From NCBI GenBank assembly GCA_015075175.1, contig JABTUV010000002.1, positions 1-64,000 on the forward strand: DNA of 64,000 bases, written 5' to 3'. This document shows positions 1 to 8,582 of this stretch, in pieces. Position 1 is the stretch's first letter; every line of letters begins with the position of its first letter. Below the pieces are notes generated by a model. It saw nothing but the letters and a program-made list of their open reading frames with translations, was not told the origin of the DNA and made no database searches. The stretch is from a bacterium. GTDB lineage: Bacteria > Hinthialibacterota > Hinthialibacteria > H5-UNCL2. A program made the position numbers and the translations under genes.

Positions 1-1806
1 TACACGGCACAGTCGAGTGATTCACAGGTACTGAACCGGTTTGCCGCCGCTACCCATACGGGATTGGCACAATTGCTTGCCGCGGGGAGCGGAGGGATCC
101 AATCCCTACCGATGACTGCCAACCATGGCGAACTGCTCTTTGGCTTCATTGATGTTTGCAACCAAGTCGCCAATGGACCCGATGCGGGCAAGCTGGATGT
201 CCACCTGGAGGTTTACGATGAACCGGCAACCATCCTGTCCGATACCAGCTTTACCCTGAAAGGGAAACTGCTTGGAACAGGCGGGAAGGTCAAATTGGGA
301 GAGCGGGCCGAAGAGGTTTTCCGCTACCCCGTCTTTCGAGGTGTCTGGCAGTCTGGACGCAGTTTCATCCTGGAAGATTATTCTCAATCTGATTTCGAGC
401 AGCCGGACGTTCCCACCTACAAAGAAACCCAGCAGAAGATGCTCGATACCGTGATTATTCAACCCTTGGAGGATGCATGGCAGCGAGTTGTCGATCTGGC
501 CAAGCAGGGGATTGAGACGGTCCTCGAAGTGGGTGGGAAGATCATTCGGTTTGCGGCCGATGCGGTAGCAAGCGGAAAGCAGATCATCGTGAGTGTATGG
601 AACCTGTTCACGGGCGGTCAGGGCAAGCCACTGCTCGAGGGTTCGCCCGAATATGCCATCGCCGAGCGGATCCTCACCCAGGCCCAGGAGCAAGCCGGGC
701 TTCAGTTTGGCATCGGCGGGTTTGTTAACCTCCAGACGGAGGATGGCCTGCTTGCGGGTACCGCGACGATGACGTTCGGCTATAGCGACTCCGACGTGAC
801 CGGAGTGGACGAGAGCCGCCTGGCGGTCTTCTGGTACGATCCCGACGATGGGGAGTGGGTCTACGTCGGAGGCGTGGCCGATCCGCAGCAGAATCAGGTC
901 TTCGCGACCGTTGATCGGTTGGGGACCTTCACGCTGGCTCCGATTCATCCCGAGGGATCGATTGGCATGAACGCCACGCCGCCGTCGATTGCGGCTGGCG
1001 GTGAGGAGACCGTCGTTGTGTGCGGTCCGCTCGTGGATAGCGCGGGCGATCCTGTCGCTGACGATACGGCGTATACGGTGACCACCGACCTTGGGGAGAT
1101 TGTGGCGCAGGACCAGGTTCCCGATGCGAGTGGCCTGCAGGTGTTTTCGAGTTCCGGCGAGCTTTCTTTTAGCTTGAGATCCTCGACCATCGCCGGCATC
1201 GCCAGCCTTCGGGTCGAGAGTCTGGCCGGTCGGGCGGTCGGGGAGGCCACTGTAGAGTTCACCGACGATGAGCCTCCCGCGGCTCCGCAAGGTGTCGTCG
1301 TGAAAGCGGACGACGAGGGCGCATGGCTCTACTGGGGCGACAACGCGGAGCCGGACATTGCCGGCTACCGTATCCATTTTGGGACCGAAGCCGGCGGCCC
1401 ATACGACGGCGGCGCTTCCATCCGCGGGTTGCCCTCCCCTGTGGACGTCGGCTTCGCGACTCAAGCGTACCTTCCGGGGTTGATCAACCGGACGGAGTAC
1501 CATGTCGTGATCACCGCGCTCGATCACGGCGGTAACGAAAGCCCGGGCGGGGAGGAGGTTTCCGTCCTGCCGACGGTGAAAGGTGACTGCGACGGCGACG
1601 GGAACATAACGGAGAAAGACCTCCTGAACTTCTCGTACGGTTTCGGCGCCCTGGCGGACGATCCCGACTACGTTCCGCTGGCGGACGTAAATGGGGACCG
1701 GCAGATTGACGAGGAGGATGTTCTTTCGTTGCTGAGCGCGATTGAATCGCCCGCCGAGGCGCAGAAGGCGCGACAGAAGCAACTGCTGCGAGAGCTGGCG
1801 TGGTAG
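1..1806 (+). CDS. Secreted/surface protein with fibronectin type III-like and C-terminal dockerin type I domains (5' end missing)
   Basis: The frame is open from base 1, so the true start lies outside the window; the first start-like codon (TTG at 64) is probably internal. About 600 residues are visible. Residues ~420-510 (counted from base 1) have a fibronectin type III pattern (PPAAPQGV, then AYLPGLINRTEYHVVITALD). Residues ~529-580 carry two calcium-loop repeats of dockerin type I/EF-hand type: DCDGDGNITEKDL and ADVNGDRQIDEEDV. The N-terminal part, with a helical stretch near 150-190, is not recognised. By family, dockerins bind Ca2+ and dock to cohesins or act as general surface modules; planctomycetes and relatives carry many with unknown partners. 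It points away from the recombinase and is probably host chromosome. Domain calls are fairly sure; function is unknown. Confidence 0.75.
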   Translation, partial: YTAQSSDSQVLNRFAAATHTGLAQLLAAGSGGIQSLPMTANHGELLFGFIDVCNQVANGPDAGKLDVHLEVYDEPATILSDTSFTLKGKLLGTGGKVKLGERAEEVFRYPVFRGVWQSGRSFILEDYSQSDFEQPDVPTYKETQQKMLDTVIIQPLEDAWQRVVDLAKQGIETVLEVGGKIIRFAADAVASGKQIIVSVWNLFTGGQGKPLLEGSPEYAIAERILTQAQEQAGLQFGIGGFVNLQTEDGLLAGTATMTFGYSDSDVTGVDESRLAVFWYDPDDGEWVYVGGVADPQQNQVFATVDRLGTFTLAPIHPEGSIGMNATPPSIAAGGEETVVVCGPLVDSAGDPVADDTAYTVTTDLGEIVAQDQVPDASGLQVFSSSGELSFSLRSSTIAGIASLRVESLAGRAVGEATVEFTDDEPPAAPQGVVVKADDEGAWLYWGDNAEPDIAGYRIHFGTEAGGPYDGGASIRGLPSPVDVGFATQAYLPGLINRTEYHVVITALDHGGNESPGGEEVSVLPTVKGDCDGDGNITEKDLLNFSYGFGALADDPDYVPLADVNGDRQIDEEDVLSLLSAIESPAEAQKARQKQLLRELAW

Positions 1807-1816
1807 GCCCAACTGA

Positions 1817-2569
1817 CTATGCAATAGAACCAAATCTGGAGTCGGCGGAAGCCTGGGCCAAGCGGTAGGCCTCCGCTACCGCCTCCGTCGAGGGCCGCAG
1901 GTAAACGCTCGTGGCCCGCAGGGTCTTGTGCCCCACTTGCTTTTGGACGATCGGCAGCGGCAGCTTGTGGTGGTGGATGTACGCCATGAGGTGGGCATGG
2001 CGCAAACCATGGACCGTAAGCCGGTGCAAAGACCGGCCGCAGGAGTCCTTGCCGTACTCTTGGTCCAACCCTGTCTTTCTGACGTAGCGCTGGAAGATCT
2101 GCCGGATCCGGTTTTCGGAATAGTGCCAGTTCGGGTGCCCAGGCGGATGGAAGAGGTACGTCTCCGGCTTGAGGATTCTTCCCAATCGCCGGGTTGCTCG
2201 ACCCTCTCGTTTTAGCAGGCTCAGAATCTCGTTGAGCAGCCCCCGCGGCGCGTGGCTGATCCTGAACTGCCGCGTCTTCGTCTTGGCAGCTGGGAAAGTG
2301 ATCGATCCTTGGGCGAAGTTGACGTGCTTAAGTTGGATCCGCACGAACTCCCCGACTCGACAGCCGAGTTCGTAGATCAGCCGCAGCATCAACTTGTGCC
2401 GGTAATCGGTGATGGAATCGAAGAGTTGCTGAAGTTCCGGGAGCGTCAAGTACCGTATAGTCTCGCCAAAACGCTCGTATTTTTGGGAAGATTTCACATT
2501 TGAAGAAACGCCCCGTCTGGGGCCTTCATTTTGCCCTGAAATATCCTTGTTTTGCGCCATTCTCTTCAC
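1817..2569 (-). CDS. Tyrosine recombinase/integrase, short form
   Basis: A 250-residue phage-integrase-family recombinase, catalysing DNA strand exchange through a 3'-phosphotyrosine. The catalytic set is visible: Arg in LGCRVGE, Lys in KTKTRQF, HGLRHAH (His-x-x-Arg), GHKTLRAT, and the nucleophile Tyr in SVYLRPS. It starts at GTG 2569 or ATG 2560; a stop three codons upstream excludes a longer form. The catalytic domain begins near residue 40, so the usual ~100-residue N-terminal core-binding domain is largely missing. It may be an orphan recombinase with a partner, or a truncated one. It is convergent with the dockerin gene and lies just beyond the 3' end of the defence operon, a common place for an island integrase. 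Its target site cannot be read from the sequence. Confidence 0.88.
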   Translation of the reverse strand: MKRMAQNKDISGQNEGPRRGVSSNVKSSQKYERFGETIRYLTLPELQQLFDSITDYRHKLMLRLIYELGCRVGEFVRIQLKHVNFAQGSITFPAAKTKTRQFRISHAPRGLLNEILSLLKREGRATRRLGRILKPETYLFHPPGHPNWHYSENRIRQIFQRYVRKTGLDQEYGKDSCGRSLHRLTVHGLRHAHLMAYIHHHKLPLPIVQKQVGHKTLRATSVYLRPSTEAVAEAYRLAQASADSRFGSIA

Positions 2570-2586
2570 ATTGGTTCCCTAATGTG
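2567..2586. repeat. Inverted repeat at the recombinase start
   Basis: CACATT (2567-2572) and AATGTG (2581-2586) form a perfect 6-bp inverted repeat around an 8-nt spacer, overlapping the GTG start of the recombinase. It could be an operator or a recombinase-binding half-site pair. No function is shown. Confidence 0.35.
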
Positions 2587-3022
2587 AAAACGCAAGCCAC
2601 CTTCTTAAAGTTATCGATCGAGCAGAAAGTGAGAGTTGTCTTGTGCCGCTGAGGAAGGCGGCTGGCAGATCACTTGTTTTCCGATCCGCGCTGAACGCCC
2701 CGGACATAGCAGCGTCACTGCGCATCCGTCCGCTCCCGATCTTCGGACGGTTTGAGTTCCCTCGATTGACGACAGCGGCGACTTTGGCCCAATTCTGCCA
2801 CCATCGCTCGTACAACCACCGTCCCTCGACCGGGGTCAAACCAACCCGAACCCCGGTGTCGCGCGAGGCAACCGCCTTATGAAACAGAGCACTGTAAGCG
2901 AAACGTAGCGCATGCGATCCCAGGATGGATGGGTTTCCTGCCCGTGTCTGTGGATGCACTGTGATCGTGATTCCCTTTCCCCTTTCGATTCAACCACACA
3001 AACGGCGTGCTTTCTCGGTTGC
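2587..3022. other. Gap between recombinase and helicase genes; no convincing gene
   Basis: About 435 bases downstream of the helicase stop. The minus strand is open for about 126 codons (2579-2959), but its translation matches nothing I know and has no good start or ribosome-binding site. I see no clear terminator, tRNA or repeat. Confidence 0.4.
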
Positions 3023-6000
3023 CTACTCCAACAAACGCAACACCAGATCCGCGCCATCTCGGAGATCATCTGCGCGAAGTTCTTCGACCCTCCATGGTGG
3101 ATTGCCCTCACGCAGCCGCCGGCGAATGAAGCGGTCGCGGCGGAGGTTGGGGCCTCTATGAAATGCTGCGCCGTCGACGTAAATGGCCAGTCGGCGTTCC
3201 GGAACTGCGAAATCGGCCACGGAGATCGGTGCTTCTCCATCCCTCGCGGCTACGGGAACCTGCTTCTGGGGATGGAAGCCATGCTGCTCGAACAGGCGCA
3301 GGAAGCGGAGTTCCAGCGGGGAACCGACGCCGGCGTGATAGGCTTCCAGCCAGGGAGCGGGATCGTCAAGGTCACCTGTTTCCAGTGGAGCGGGTCCCGG
3401 CGCCGCTTGGGCAAGCTCATCCAAGGCTGGGATGATCTGCGGCCAGGAGAGCATGTCGTGGTAGCGCTGATTGCCGTATGCCTTAAGGCAGCGGTAGCAC
3501 GCCGTCTCGCAATCTCTGTGGTCGAGATGCACGAGGGTACTCCTTGCCACGTCGTTGAACTGCTGCGCGATGCGCTCCAAGTAGCCACTTCCCCCCAGGT
3601 TCGGGTCGACGAATGTGACGCACAGGAGATTGCACTGGTCTTCGCGAACGGTGGACACCCACGGTCCTTCCAGTTCGAATTCCAACTCCCTTTCATCCAG
3701 CATGAAGTGGAGCCGTATGCCATTCAGTAGCGCGTATCCAAGCGACAGTCCCCAAGAAGTCCATTGATCCGTCCGCTCGGTCGCCGGAACGGGCAACAGA
3801 AGGCGAAGAACCTCGACCTGAGCGGCAGCAACGATCGCAAAGGGGCGAGGAGAAGTACCCCTCCGCGGACAGTCAGGCGCATGTCCATTGCCGTTTTGAT
3901 CCTGCGCGCCGGCTTGTGGATTCCTGCGCCCACCGCGCTGGTTGTCGATGGGTACGGGTGGGTCCAACTTGCGCCCGCATTCAGGACAAAGCAGGAAACC
4001 TCTTGCACCCATGTGGAGCATCGGCTGGCCGCTGTCCAGCTCCGCATCCGTGGGTGGTAGGCTTTCGTTCAACCAGCGCACCTCTTCCATGCTGCTCAGG
4101 CGCAACGCCCAGCCGTTAGGGAACCTCCAGCGCCCATGAACAACACCATCCCACTGCGGGTGAATCTTGACGAGGTTGCGCATGGCAAAACGATCCTCTT
4201 CGTCAAGAATCGGCTGCTCCTCGTGTTTGGCTACGAATCCGGCAAACTCGTACGCAGGACATCCTTGAGCTGGGCCGCTGGTACTACACCGTGGACAGCG
4301 GGGTTGATCCGCCGCGTAGCGCAGGTCGCAGATGGTACAAACCCGGTACGTCCAGCTTGGCCCCTCCGTACGAGGGTTCCAGGGAGAAGCCCGGTCCAGG
4401 CCTATCACGCGCCAGCGGCGCCCGCGGGCATAGACCAGGGCGTCTGGTTGAAATTGACCGATACCGAATCGTCGAATGGTGCTGACGGGATCCTCTTCGT
4501 GGGCGTCGCGGAGCAGGCGCAACGTTGCCGGTTCCGAAGGGAATTCGTACCCAGGCAGCAGACCGAATTCAGCGAAACGCCGCAATGGATAGCCCGCAGA
4601 GCGGTCGTCGGCGTCGTTCCCCTCTCCCCTGCGACTCGTTGGAATGCCGAGCAAGCGAGCGACAAGATCCCCGGCACTGGTCCCTGCGTGTCGGTTCATC
4701 AGCGACTGAGCGTAGTGGTCGAGCGCGTGTCGTAATTCGATCACCTGCCGAGACGTACGACTGAACACGTCTCGTATTCTGCCGGGCAGGTTCGTCAGGT
4801 TTGCGCGCAAGAAACAGTCATCGAGCCCAGTGGTGTTTAGCACATCCGCGTCCCACGCCTCGTGTGCAACGGTCAGTGCATGGTCCACTTGGCGCTCAAC
4901 GGCGGCAATCAGCTCGTCAACTCGCTCCTGATTGATCTCACCCGTTGGAGAGATATACTCCACCATTCGTCCCGCCAATCCCGGTTCCGCGGCCCCAAGC
5001 ACAATGGCATTCAGGTGGCGGGCGATGACATCGCGGTTGGCCAGGGAGACGATAGGGGCAGGTACTTCGCCCGCGATCATCTCGGCTGGGCGCTCGTAGA
5101 AGTACTGATCGTGCGGAGTGCGGCGGGCGTATCCCAGAACAAGCCCCACGCGGGCGCGGCGTCCCGCTCGTCCACCGCGCTGGGCATAGTTGTCTGGCCG
5201 CGGAGGCACGTTCCGCATGACGACTGCATCCAGGCCACCCACGTCGATTCCCATTTCAAGCGTCGGGGAGCAGGCGAGCACGTTTGTCGGAGACTCCCCG
5301 GCGGGTGCCTTGAAGTCATCCTCCAGCTTGCTGCGAACGTCTGTAGTGATTTGTGCAGTGTGCTCTCCGGCCACCAGGGGAATAGCCTCGGGCATGAGAA
5401 TTCTCTCAACGCTCCGGTGGTGACGGACGTCCCCAGAACTCCATTGCTCAAGTGTCCCGTGGCAGCGCGGACACGGCAGTTCGGCTCGGGCCATCGCTGC
5501 CGCGTGCCCACATACTCCGCAGCGAAGGCGACTGCTGTCATCGAGCAAGCAGAGGAAGGTCGCCTCGGCGTTTACCTGCAGAAGGTGAGTGTTTTGACGA
5601 GAGCCGTAGAGGCGGGAGGCGACTAGGAAATTCCCATGCTGGAGGAATTCCAGGATCGCGACCATTGTGTTTTCGTCAGGATCTATGCCGCCGAGACGTC
5701 GCAGCAGATTCCGCAGCGCCACTTCCAAGTGCGGTGGGCGCCCACCGCGGCCCGGCGCGCGCCATGCGTTCGAGCATCCAATCCCAGCGGGAATCTCCGC
5801 TCGATCGATGTAGGGCAACACAGACTGGTCGCGATCCAGTGGGTATCCGTGCGGTTGCTTGATCCTCCGCTCCCACTGCGCCGCACCAACGAAATCGGGG
5901 CATTCGCTGGAGCGGGGATCATACTGGAGCATGACTCGTGAGAACGCACCGCGCGAGCGCATGGCGTCGAGCAGGACTCGGCAGATGTAGAAGAGATCCT

Positions 6001-8122
6001 CCGAGGTGACTCCAAGACGCTCTGCCAGCTCTCCACCACATGCATTCACGTATTCATCCAGGCGGTCGTATCCAATCCCGACCAGTCCGAGGTTCAGGAC
6101 CGTGGAGCGATAGCCCGCATTGACCGAAATGTCGTCCAGGAGCGGCGCCTCCTCGAAGGCGCGAATGCGTTCCAGAGCCTCGGTCGGAATCCAACGCGTA
6201 TTCTCCGGAAGATACGGACTGTCTCTCCCGTCGATGGCCGCCTGCCCCAGCAACTCCACGGCACGCTGGATCGACAGGCGTTGATGCTCCAGCAGAAGAC
6301 GATACAAGCGGCGGCGCATGCGGTCGTAGCGGCTTGCGAAGATGATGAAACGCGCCTGGTGGGCGGCATCTTGGCGGCTGTCGCTGAAGATCAGGAGACG
6401 TTCCTTGCCGTCGTGGCCGGGGCGATCTCGATTCGCTTCCGCAAGGGCTTCCACGAGCCCTTCGCCAACCACCTTCACAGCCGCGGAGGTTCCGAGCGAC
6501 ACGGACGTAATCACGTTGCGGCTGCCGGCGGTACCGCCGCAGCAGAGGCATCGCGTGCGCCCGGGCGCCAGAATCACGTTGAGAGGATAGTCATTCGGGT
6601 CCGCGCTGAAGACGCTTGCTGCCGGGGCGAACGATCCCGTCATCACGGGCCGGCCGCCCATCTGGGTCGGCCTTCTCTGAGGACCTCTGCGCCCCCGGCG
6701 CGTCGGCGGACCAGCCTCCGGCGCTTGCGCATCCTCCTCGACTTCCTCTTCCTCCGCCCATCCTTCCTCAAACCGGCCGGGTTCGTAGAGCATCCACTCC
6801 GGTCCCTGGCTCTCGTCGGCCTCGCCGCGCAAGCCGGCGCCGGGATCGCCCACGAACCGGAGGTAGTGCGCGCCGCAGTTGCGGCAGAGGTACAGCGGCG
6901 CCGTGGCTGAGTTGCACTCGGTGCAACGCTCCTCACCCCGCGGGTACAGCCGCCCACATTCCGGATTGATGCAGCGATGGAACTTCCAGCCGCCGCGGAT
7001 GAAACGATGTGCACGCAATCGCAGCGCTCCGGGCGTGCCCTCCGGCAGAGCCGCCCCCAGCACGAGGCCCGCTTCCACCTCACGACACAAGGAGTCGTCG
7101 GCGACGGTGGAACGGCTGCCCACCTCGCTGCGCAGGCACGCCATCAGTTCGCTCGCCGGCATGGGGCGGCGCACCAGCCAGCGGTGCAGGTCCCAGATCA
7201 GCCGGCACTGCCGCACCGCATCGGACAGCGGCGTCGTTTCGGGAATCCCGGCCAGTCGGCAGATGGCGCGCCCGACGGCCGCCGAATCGCCGAGGTCGAC
7301 AGGCTCAAGGTCCACGTCTGGCGGGGTAGCCGGATACTGCGCCTCTGGTGGGATTGCGATGTCCTGCAATTGCTCGCCAAATACTCGGATATCCGACTCT
7401 GGCGCGCCGGTGAGCGTGTTGAAGAAGCCCTGCACGGCCACGTCTCTGCGACTCCGGATCTCCGCCTCCGGCAGGTCGTCCTCGACCAGGGAGCGGATGG
7501 TCGCCGAGGTTCCCACGGGGACCAGCGTGGGGAACCGCCGCGGGCGGTCCGCCGCGGATACTTCCGCGCCCCAGTCCTGGCGGGCGCGCGCGAGGTGGGC
7601 GCGGAGGCGGCGCACCAGGAGCGCGACGTTGCTGCCGAGGTTGCCGCGGTAGGTGTGGACTTCGTCCAGCACGAGGAAGCGACAGCGGTGGTTGGCGAAA
7701 ATCGCCTCCCGGTCGGACGGGCGGACCAGCAGGTACTCCAGCATCATGTAGTTCGTCAAGAGGATGTGCGGCGGGTTGTCGCGCATCTCCTTACGCTTCG
7801 CCTGAGGCGTGCCGCGGTCGTACTGTTCCACCCGAATGGCGCCGGCGAATCCCGCGGTCTCCAGGTAATCCTCGATGCGCTGTCGCTGATCGTTGGCGAG
7901 CGCGTTCATCGGGTAGACGAGGATCGCCGTCAGTCCGGACTTTCTGAAGCGGGTTGCGTCCTCCCAGGCGTTCTGGATCACGGGCAGGAGGAAGGCCTCC
8001 GTCTTGCCGCTGCCCGTGCCCGTCGTGACGACCACCGGACGCGCGGTTGGCGACAGGAGTTCCTCGATGGCCTCGGACTGGTGGATGTAGGCGTGCTCCG
8101 TCCCGGCGCGCTGCTCCATCAC
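3023..8122 (-). CDS. YprA-family DEAD/DEAH helicase with DUF1998 and C-terminal nuclease-like domain
   Basis: A ~1,700-residue superfamily 2 helicase. Walker A TGTGSGKT is at residues 34-41, DEVH at 153-156, and motif VI QRGGRAGRR near 980. Several zinc-type cysteine clusters follow (CINPECG, CTECN, CRNCG; CGVCG with CPRCHG; CTICD with CPRCS). A DUF1998 module at ~1490-1560 has its usual Cys set (CETACYRCL). The last ~90 residues look like a Vsr/DUF559-type nuclease fold (SVADFAV, YVDGAAFH). Helicase plus DUF1998 in one chain is the YprA/MrfA architecture; DISARM splits it into DrmA and DrmB, and Druantia DruE is related. GTG 8122 is the first start codon, but the frame continues upstream to 8299 with plausible sequence, and a further N-terminal piece lies in another frame around 8300 (VLNEYRSYFR), so a frameshift probably hides ~60 N-terminal residues. 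It is the last gene of the defence operon. Confidence 0.85.
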   Translation of the reverse strand: MMEQRAGTEHAYIHQSEAIEELLSPTARPVVVTTGTGSGKTEAFLLPVIQNAWEDATRFRKSGLTAILVYPMNALANDQRQRIEDYLETAGFAGAIRVEQYDRGTPQAKRKEMRDNPPHILLTNYMMLEYLLVRPSDREAIFANHRCRFLVLDEVHTYRGNLGSNVALLVRRLRAHLARARQDWGAEVSAADRPRRFPTLVPVGTSATIRSLVEDDLPEAEIRSRRDVAVQGFFNTLTGAPESDIRVFGEQLQDIAIPPEAQYPATPPDVDLEPVDLGDSAAVGRAICRLAGIPETTPLSDAVRQCRLIWDLHRWLVRRPMPASELMACLRSEVGSRSTVADDSLCREVEAGLVLGAALPEGTPGALRLRAHRFIRGGWKFHRCINPECGRLYPRGEERCTECNSATAPLYLCRNCGAHYLRFVGDPGAGLRGEADESQGPEWMLYEPGRFEEGWAEEEEVEEDAQAPEAGPPTRRGRRGPQRRPTQMGGRPVMTGSFAPAASVFSADPNDYPLNVILAPGRTRCLCCGGTAGSRNVITSVSLGTSAAVKVVGEGLVEALAEANRDRPGHDGKERLLIFSDSRQDAAHQARFIIFASRYDRMRRRLYRLLLEHQRLSIQRAVELLGQAAIDGRDSPYLPENTRWIPTEALERIRAFEEAPLLDDISVNAGYRSTVLNLGLVGIGYDRLDEYVNACGGELAERLGVTSEDLFYICRVLLDAMRSRGAFSRVMLQYDPRSSECPDFVGAAQWERRIKQPHGYPLDRDQSVLPYIDRAEIPAGIGCSNAWRAPGRGGRPPHLEVALRNLLRRLGGIDPDENTMVAILEFLQHGNFLVASRLYGSRQNTHLLQVNAEATFLCLLDDSSRLRCGVCGHAAAMARAELPCPRCHGTLEQWSSGDVRHHRSVERILMPEAIPLVAGEHTAQITTDVRSKLEDDFKAPAGESPTNVLACSPTLEMGIDVGGLDAVVMRNVPPRPDNYAQRGGRAGRRARVGLVLGYARRTPHDQYFYERPAEMIAGEVPAPIVSLANRDVIARHLNAIVLGAAEPGLAGRMVEYISPTGEINQERVDELIAAVERQVDHALTVAHEAWDADVLNTTGLDDCFLRANLTNLPGRIRDVFSRTSRQVIELRHALDHYAQSLMNRHAGTSAGDLVARLLGIPTSRRGEGNDADDRSAGYPLRRFAEFGLLPGYEFPSEPATLRLLRDAHEEDPVSTIRRFGIGQFQPDALVYARGRRWRVIGLDRASPWNPRTEGPSWTYRVCTICDLRYAADQPRCPRCSTSGPAQGCPAYEFAGFVAKHEEQPILDEEDRFAMRNLVKIHPQWDGVVHGRWRFPNGWALRLSSMEEVRWLNESLPPTDAELDSGQPMLHMGARGFLLCPECGRKLDPPVPIDNQRGGRRNPQAGAQDQNGNGHAPDCPRRGTSPRPFAIVAAAQVEVLRLLLPVPATERTDQWTSWGLSLGYALLNGIRLHFMLDERELEFELEGPWVSTVREDQCNLLCVTFVDPNLGGSGYLERIAQQFNDVARSTLVHLDHRDCETACYRCLKAYGNQRYHDMLSWPQIIPALDELAQAAPGPAPLETGDLDDPAPWLEAYHAGVGSPLELRFLRLFEQHGFHPQKQVPVAARDGEAPISVADFAVPERRLAIYVDGAAFHRGPNLRRDRFIRRRLREGNPPWRVEELRADDLRDGADLVLRLLE

Positions 8123-8402
8123 CCGGGCCAGGCGCGGATCGAGCGGCAGGTCGTGCCAGCGCCGACCCTCGCGGAACGGGCGGTGGGCCTGGTAGAAGGC
8201 CCTGGGCCAGGAACCCGGTTCATCCAGCTCCCGCTCCAGCGCGGCCCGCGCGCCGGGTCCTGGCGCGAACCCGTCACCGGAAGTAACTGCGGTACTCGTT
8301 CAGAACATGATCCAGCGCACGAATGGATGCGTGTCATCCAATCTCGATGATCTTCGTTCAAGATAAGCGTTACGTTCCAGACGGACTTCACGCGGCCAGT
8401 AA

Positions 8403-8582
8403 TCATAATCGATATCGCATATCCGCCGTACCGACTTTCTTATGAATCTGAGCCATGGTTTCTTGTGCGTCGGTACTGTCACCGACCTTGGTCGCTGCTC
8501 GAGATATCTGGTCGCGAAAGAGCACGAGGCATTTTCCGTTCTTTCGTGCGCGCTCAGTATTGTATGCCATGCACAGGCTCAT
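8403..8582 (-). CDS. Small protein between RES toxin and helicase genes (59 aa, probably ~95 aa if a frameshift is repaired)
   Basis: ATG 8582 overlaps the RES stop codon as ATGA. The frame reads MSLCMAYNTERARKNGK and stops at 8403. Another frame continues naturally from about 8415 to 8300 (DIDYDYWPREV to THPFVRWIMF), so the real product is probably ~95 residues with one indel near 8415. It is basic and contains a hydrophobic CLVLF stretch. I recognise no family. The translational coupling and its place between a toxin-like gene and the helicase suggest an operon component, perhaps a regulator or an antitoxin. It is too short for most gene callers. Confidence 0.5.
   Translation of the reverse strand: MSLCMAYNTERARKNGKCLVLFRDQISRAATKVGDSTDAQETMAQIHKKVGTADMRYRL

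Noticed and set aside
106-1833. 575-codon open frame on the minus strand opposite the dockerin gene
   Set aside because: A shadow of the high-GC coding strand; its translation shows no family features, while the plus strand has clear FN3 and dockerin motifs.
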